Shown here piece after piece: positions 15,940 to 16,416 of a DNA stretch of 16,416 nucleotides. Within the stretch, counting starts at the first letter, position 1, and each line of letters opens with the position of its first letter. This DNA is from Stramentimicrobium sp964433555 (lineage in GTDB: Bacteria > Atribacterota > Phoenicimicrobiia > Phoenicimicrobiales > Stramentimicrobiaceae): contig CAYSRG010000036.1 in NCBI GenBank assembly GCA_964433555.1, positions 1 through 16,416 on the forward strand. The letters run 5' to 3'. Both the position numbers and the translations under genes were made by a program. The notes beneath the pieces are model-generated. The model did not search any database. It was not told the DNA's origin and worked only from the letters and a program-made list of their open reading frames with translations.

Positions 15940-15986
15940 GCATATTATTTTCTGTTATTGTTAAAATATATTATAAAAAAAGAACA

Positions 15987-16136
15987 TTACTTTATTTCTT
16001 TATGCAAAGTATGTTTTTTACAAAATTTACAATACTTTTTTAAGGAAATCTTTCCGGTTGTATTTTTCTTATTCTTATAACTATAATAATTTCGATTATT
16101 ACATTCTGAACAAGCTAAAGTTATTCTTTCTCTCAT
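15987..16136 (-). CDS. rpmG: 50S ribosomal protein L33
   Basis: L33 is a small large-subunit protein near the E site. This 49-residue gene begins MRERITLACSECNNRNYYSY and keeps all four zinc-binding cysteines as two CxxC pairs (residues 9 and 12, 36 and 39), which makes it the zinc-containing form. The C-terminal part KKYCKFCKKHTLHKEIK is typical of the family. The ATG at 16136 has GAGGGG 8 bases upstream. It is the first protein gene after the strong promoter and is followed after 47 bases by tRNA-Trp and then secE. The order rpmG, tRNA-Trp, secE, nusG is known in several bacterial groups. Confidence 0.96.
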   Translation of the reverse strand: MRERITLACSECNNRNYYSYKNKKNTTGKISLKKYCKFCKKHTLHKEIK

Positions 16137-16174
16137 CCCTTATTCCCCTCTATTAGAGAAAATTTACGAAACTT

Positions 16175-16203
16175 AATCTAACACATTTTAGCATACCTGT
16201 CAA
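16175..16203 (-). promoter_or_regulatory. Sigma-70-type promoter for rpmG-tRNA-Trp-secE-nusG
   Basis: On the minus strand a perfect TTGACA (16198-16203), a 17-base spacer and TAGATT (16175-16180) predict a start near 16168, about 32 bases before the rpmG ATG. It lies between the tuf terminator and rpmG, so the cluster has its own promoter and need not depend on read-through from tuf. The rest of this 224-base gap (16204-16294) is AT-rich with nothing else recognisable. Confidence 0.8.
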
Positions 16204-16294
16204 GCTGCCAATTATGTATTATCTTTTAATAATTTAATTTTTATTTCTTTAATTTGCTTTTTTATAAAACTTTTTGCTCAATAAAAGTTATAAT

Positions 16295-16327
16295 AATTAA
16301 GACTGGGATTTTACACCAGTCTTAATT
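16295..16327 (-). terminator. Terminator hairpin after the upstream tuf gene
   Basis: AATTAAGACTGG (16295-16306) and CCAGTCTTAATT (16316-16327) form a perfect 12-bp inverted repeat with a 9-base loop, 34 bases after the tuf stop. The minus-strand sequence after it is ATTATAACTTTTAT, a rather poor T-run, so termination may be incomplete. Confidence 0.7.
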
Positions 16328-16360
16328 CATTATCATATATTTTTATATGTATTTCTTAAA

Positions 16361-16416
16361 CTATTCAATAACCTCGGTAACCACTCCTGCAGCAATAGTT
16401 CTTCCGCCTTCTCGAA
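16361..16416 (-). CDS. tuf: Elongation factor Tu, 3' end (partial)
   Basis: Only the last 18 codons and the TAG stop are present. They read REGGRTIAAGVVTEVIE, the conserved C-terminus of EF-Tu domain III, where most species have REGGRTVGAGVVTxIIE. This is a second tuf copy, in the same direction as the one starting at the left edge, and it lies upstream of the rpmG promoter. A hairpin terminator follows. The rest of the gene lies beyond the window. Confidence 0.93.
   Translation of the reverse strand, partial: REGGRTIAAGVVTEVIE

Overview
The window is a single, entirely minus-strand block of core translation and transcription genes from an AT-rich bacterium. Read in the direction of transcription (high to low coordinates) the order is tuf (3' end only), rpmG, tRNA-Trp(CCA), secE, nusG, rplK, rplA, rplJ, rplL, rpoB, rpoC, rpsL, rpsG, fusA, tuf (first 15 codons only). 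It is therefore the secE-nusG-L11-L10-rpoBC ('rif') cluster fused directly to the streptomycin ('str') cluster, with an EF-Tu gene at each edge. No plus-strand gene, mobile element, CRISPR array or unknown protein gene was found; no gene-free stretch exceeds about 225 bases.

Organism: very low GC, Shine-Dalgarno sites of the AAGGAGG type, a RpoB with the Bacillus-like layout between the lobe and the rifampicin region, a four-cysteine L33 and TTG/GTG starts suggest a low-GC Firmicute or a deep-branching relative such as an uncultured anaerobic lineage. This is inference; the window holds no 16S gene. RpoC, at 1712 residues, is much longer than the Bacillus protein (about 1200) and carries two large insertions. 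The L7Ae-like gene usually found between rpoC and rpsL in Firmicutes is absent.

Regulation can be read in several gaps. A TTGACA-17-TAGATT promoter precedes rpmG, after a hairpin that ends the upstream tuf. TTGATA-18-TATAAT precedes rplK. A two-helix RNA element resembling an L1 operator lies directly before the rplA ribosome site. An L10-type leader with a terminator and a competing antiterminator precedes rplJ. A strong hairpin follows rplL, and its base overlaps the -35 box of a TTGACT-17-TAGAAT promoter for rpoBC. A TTGACA-17-TAAAAT promoter wrapped in two perfect inverted repeats drives rpsL-rpsG-fusA-tuf. Together these would let one long cluster be run as separately adjustable blocks: L33/SecE/NusG, L11/L1, the L10-L12 stalk, RNA polymerase, and S12/S7/EF-G/EF-Tu.

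The oddest points are the start of nusG, which has no ATG, GTG or TTG in frame but has an ATG followed by an A AAA AAT sequence one frame away; the roughly 330-residue repeat-bearing insertion near the C-terminus of RpoC; and a strong ribosome site that would give L7/L12 a 39-residue charged N-terminal extension.
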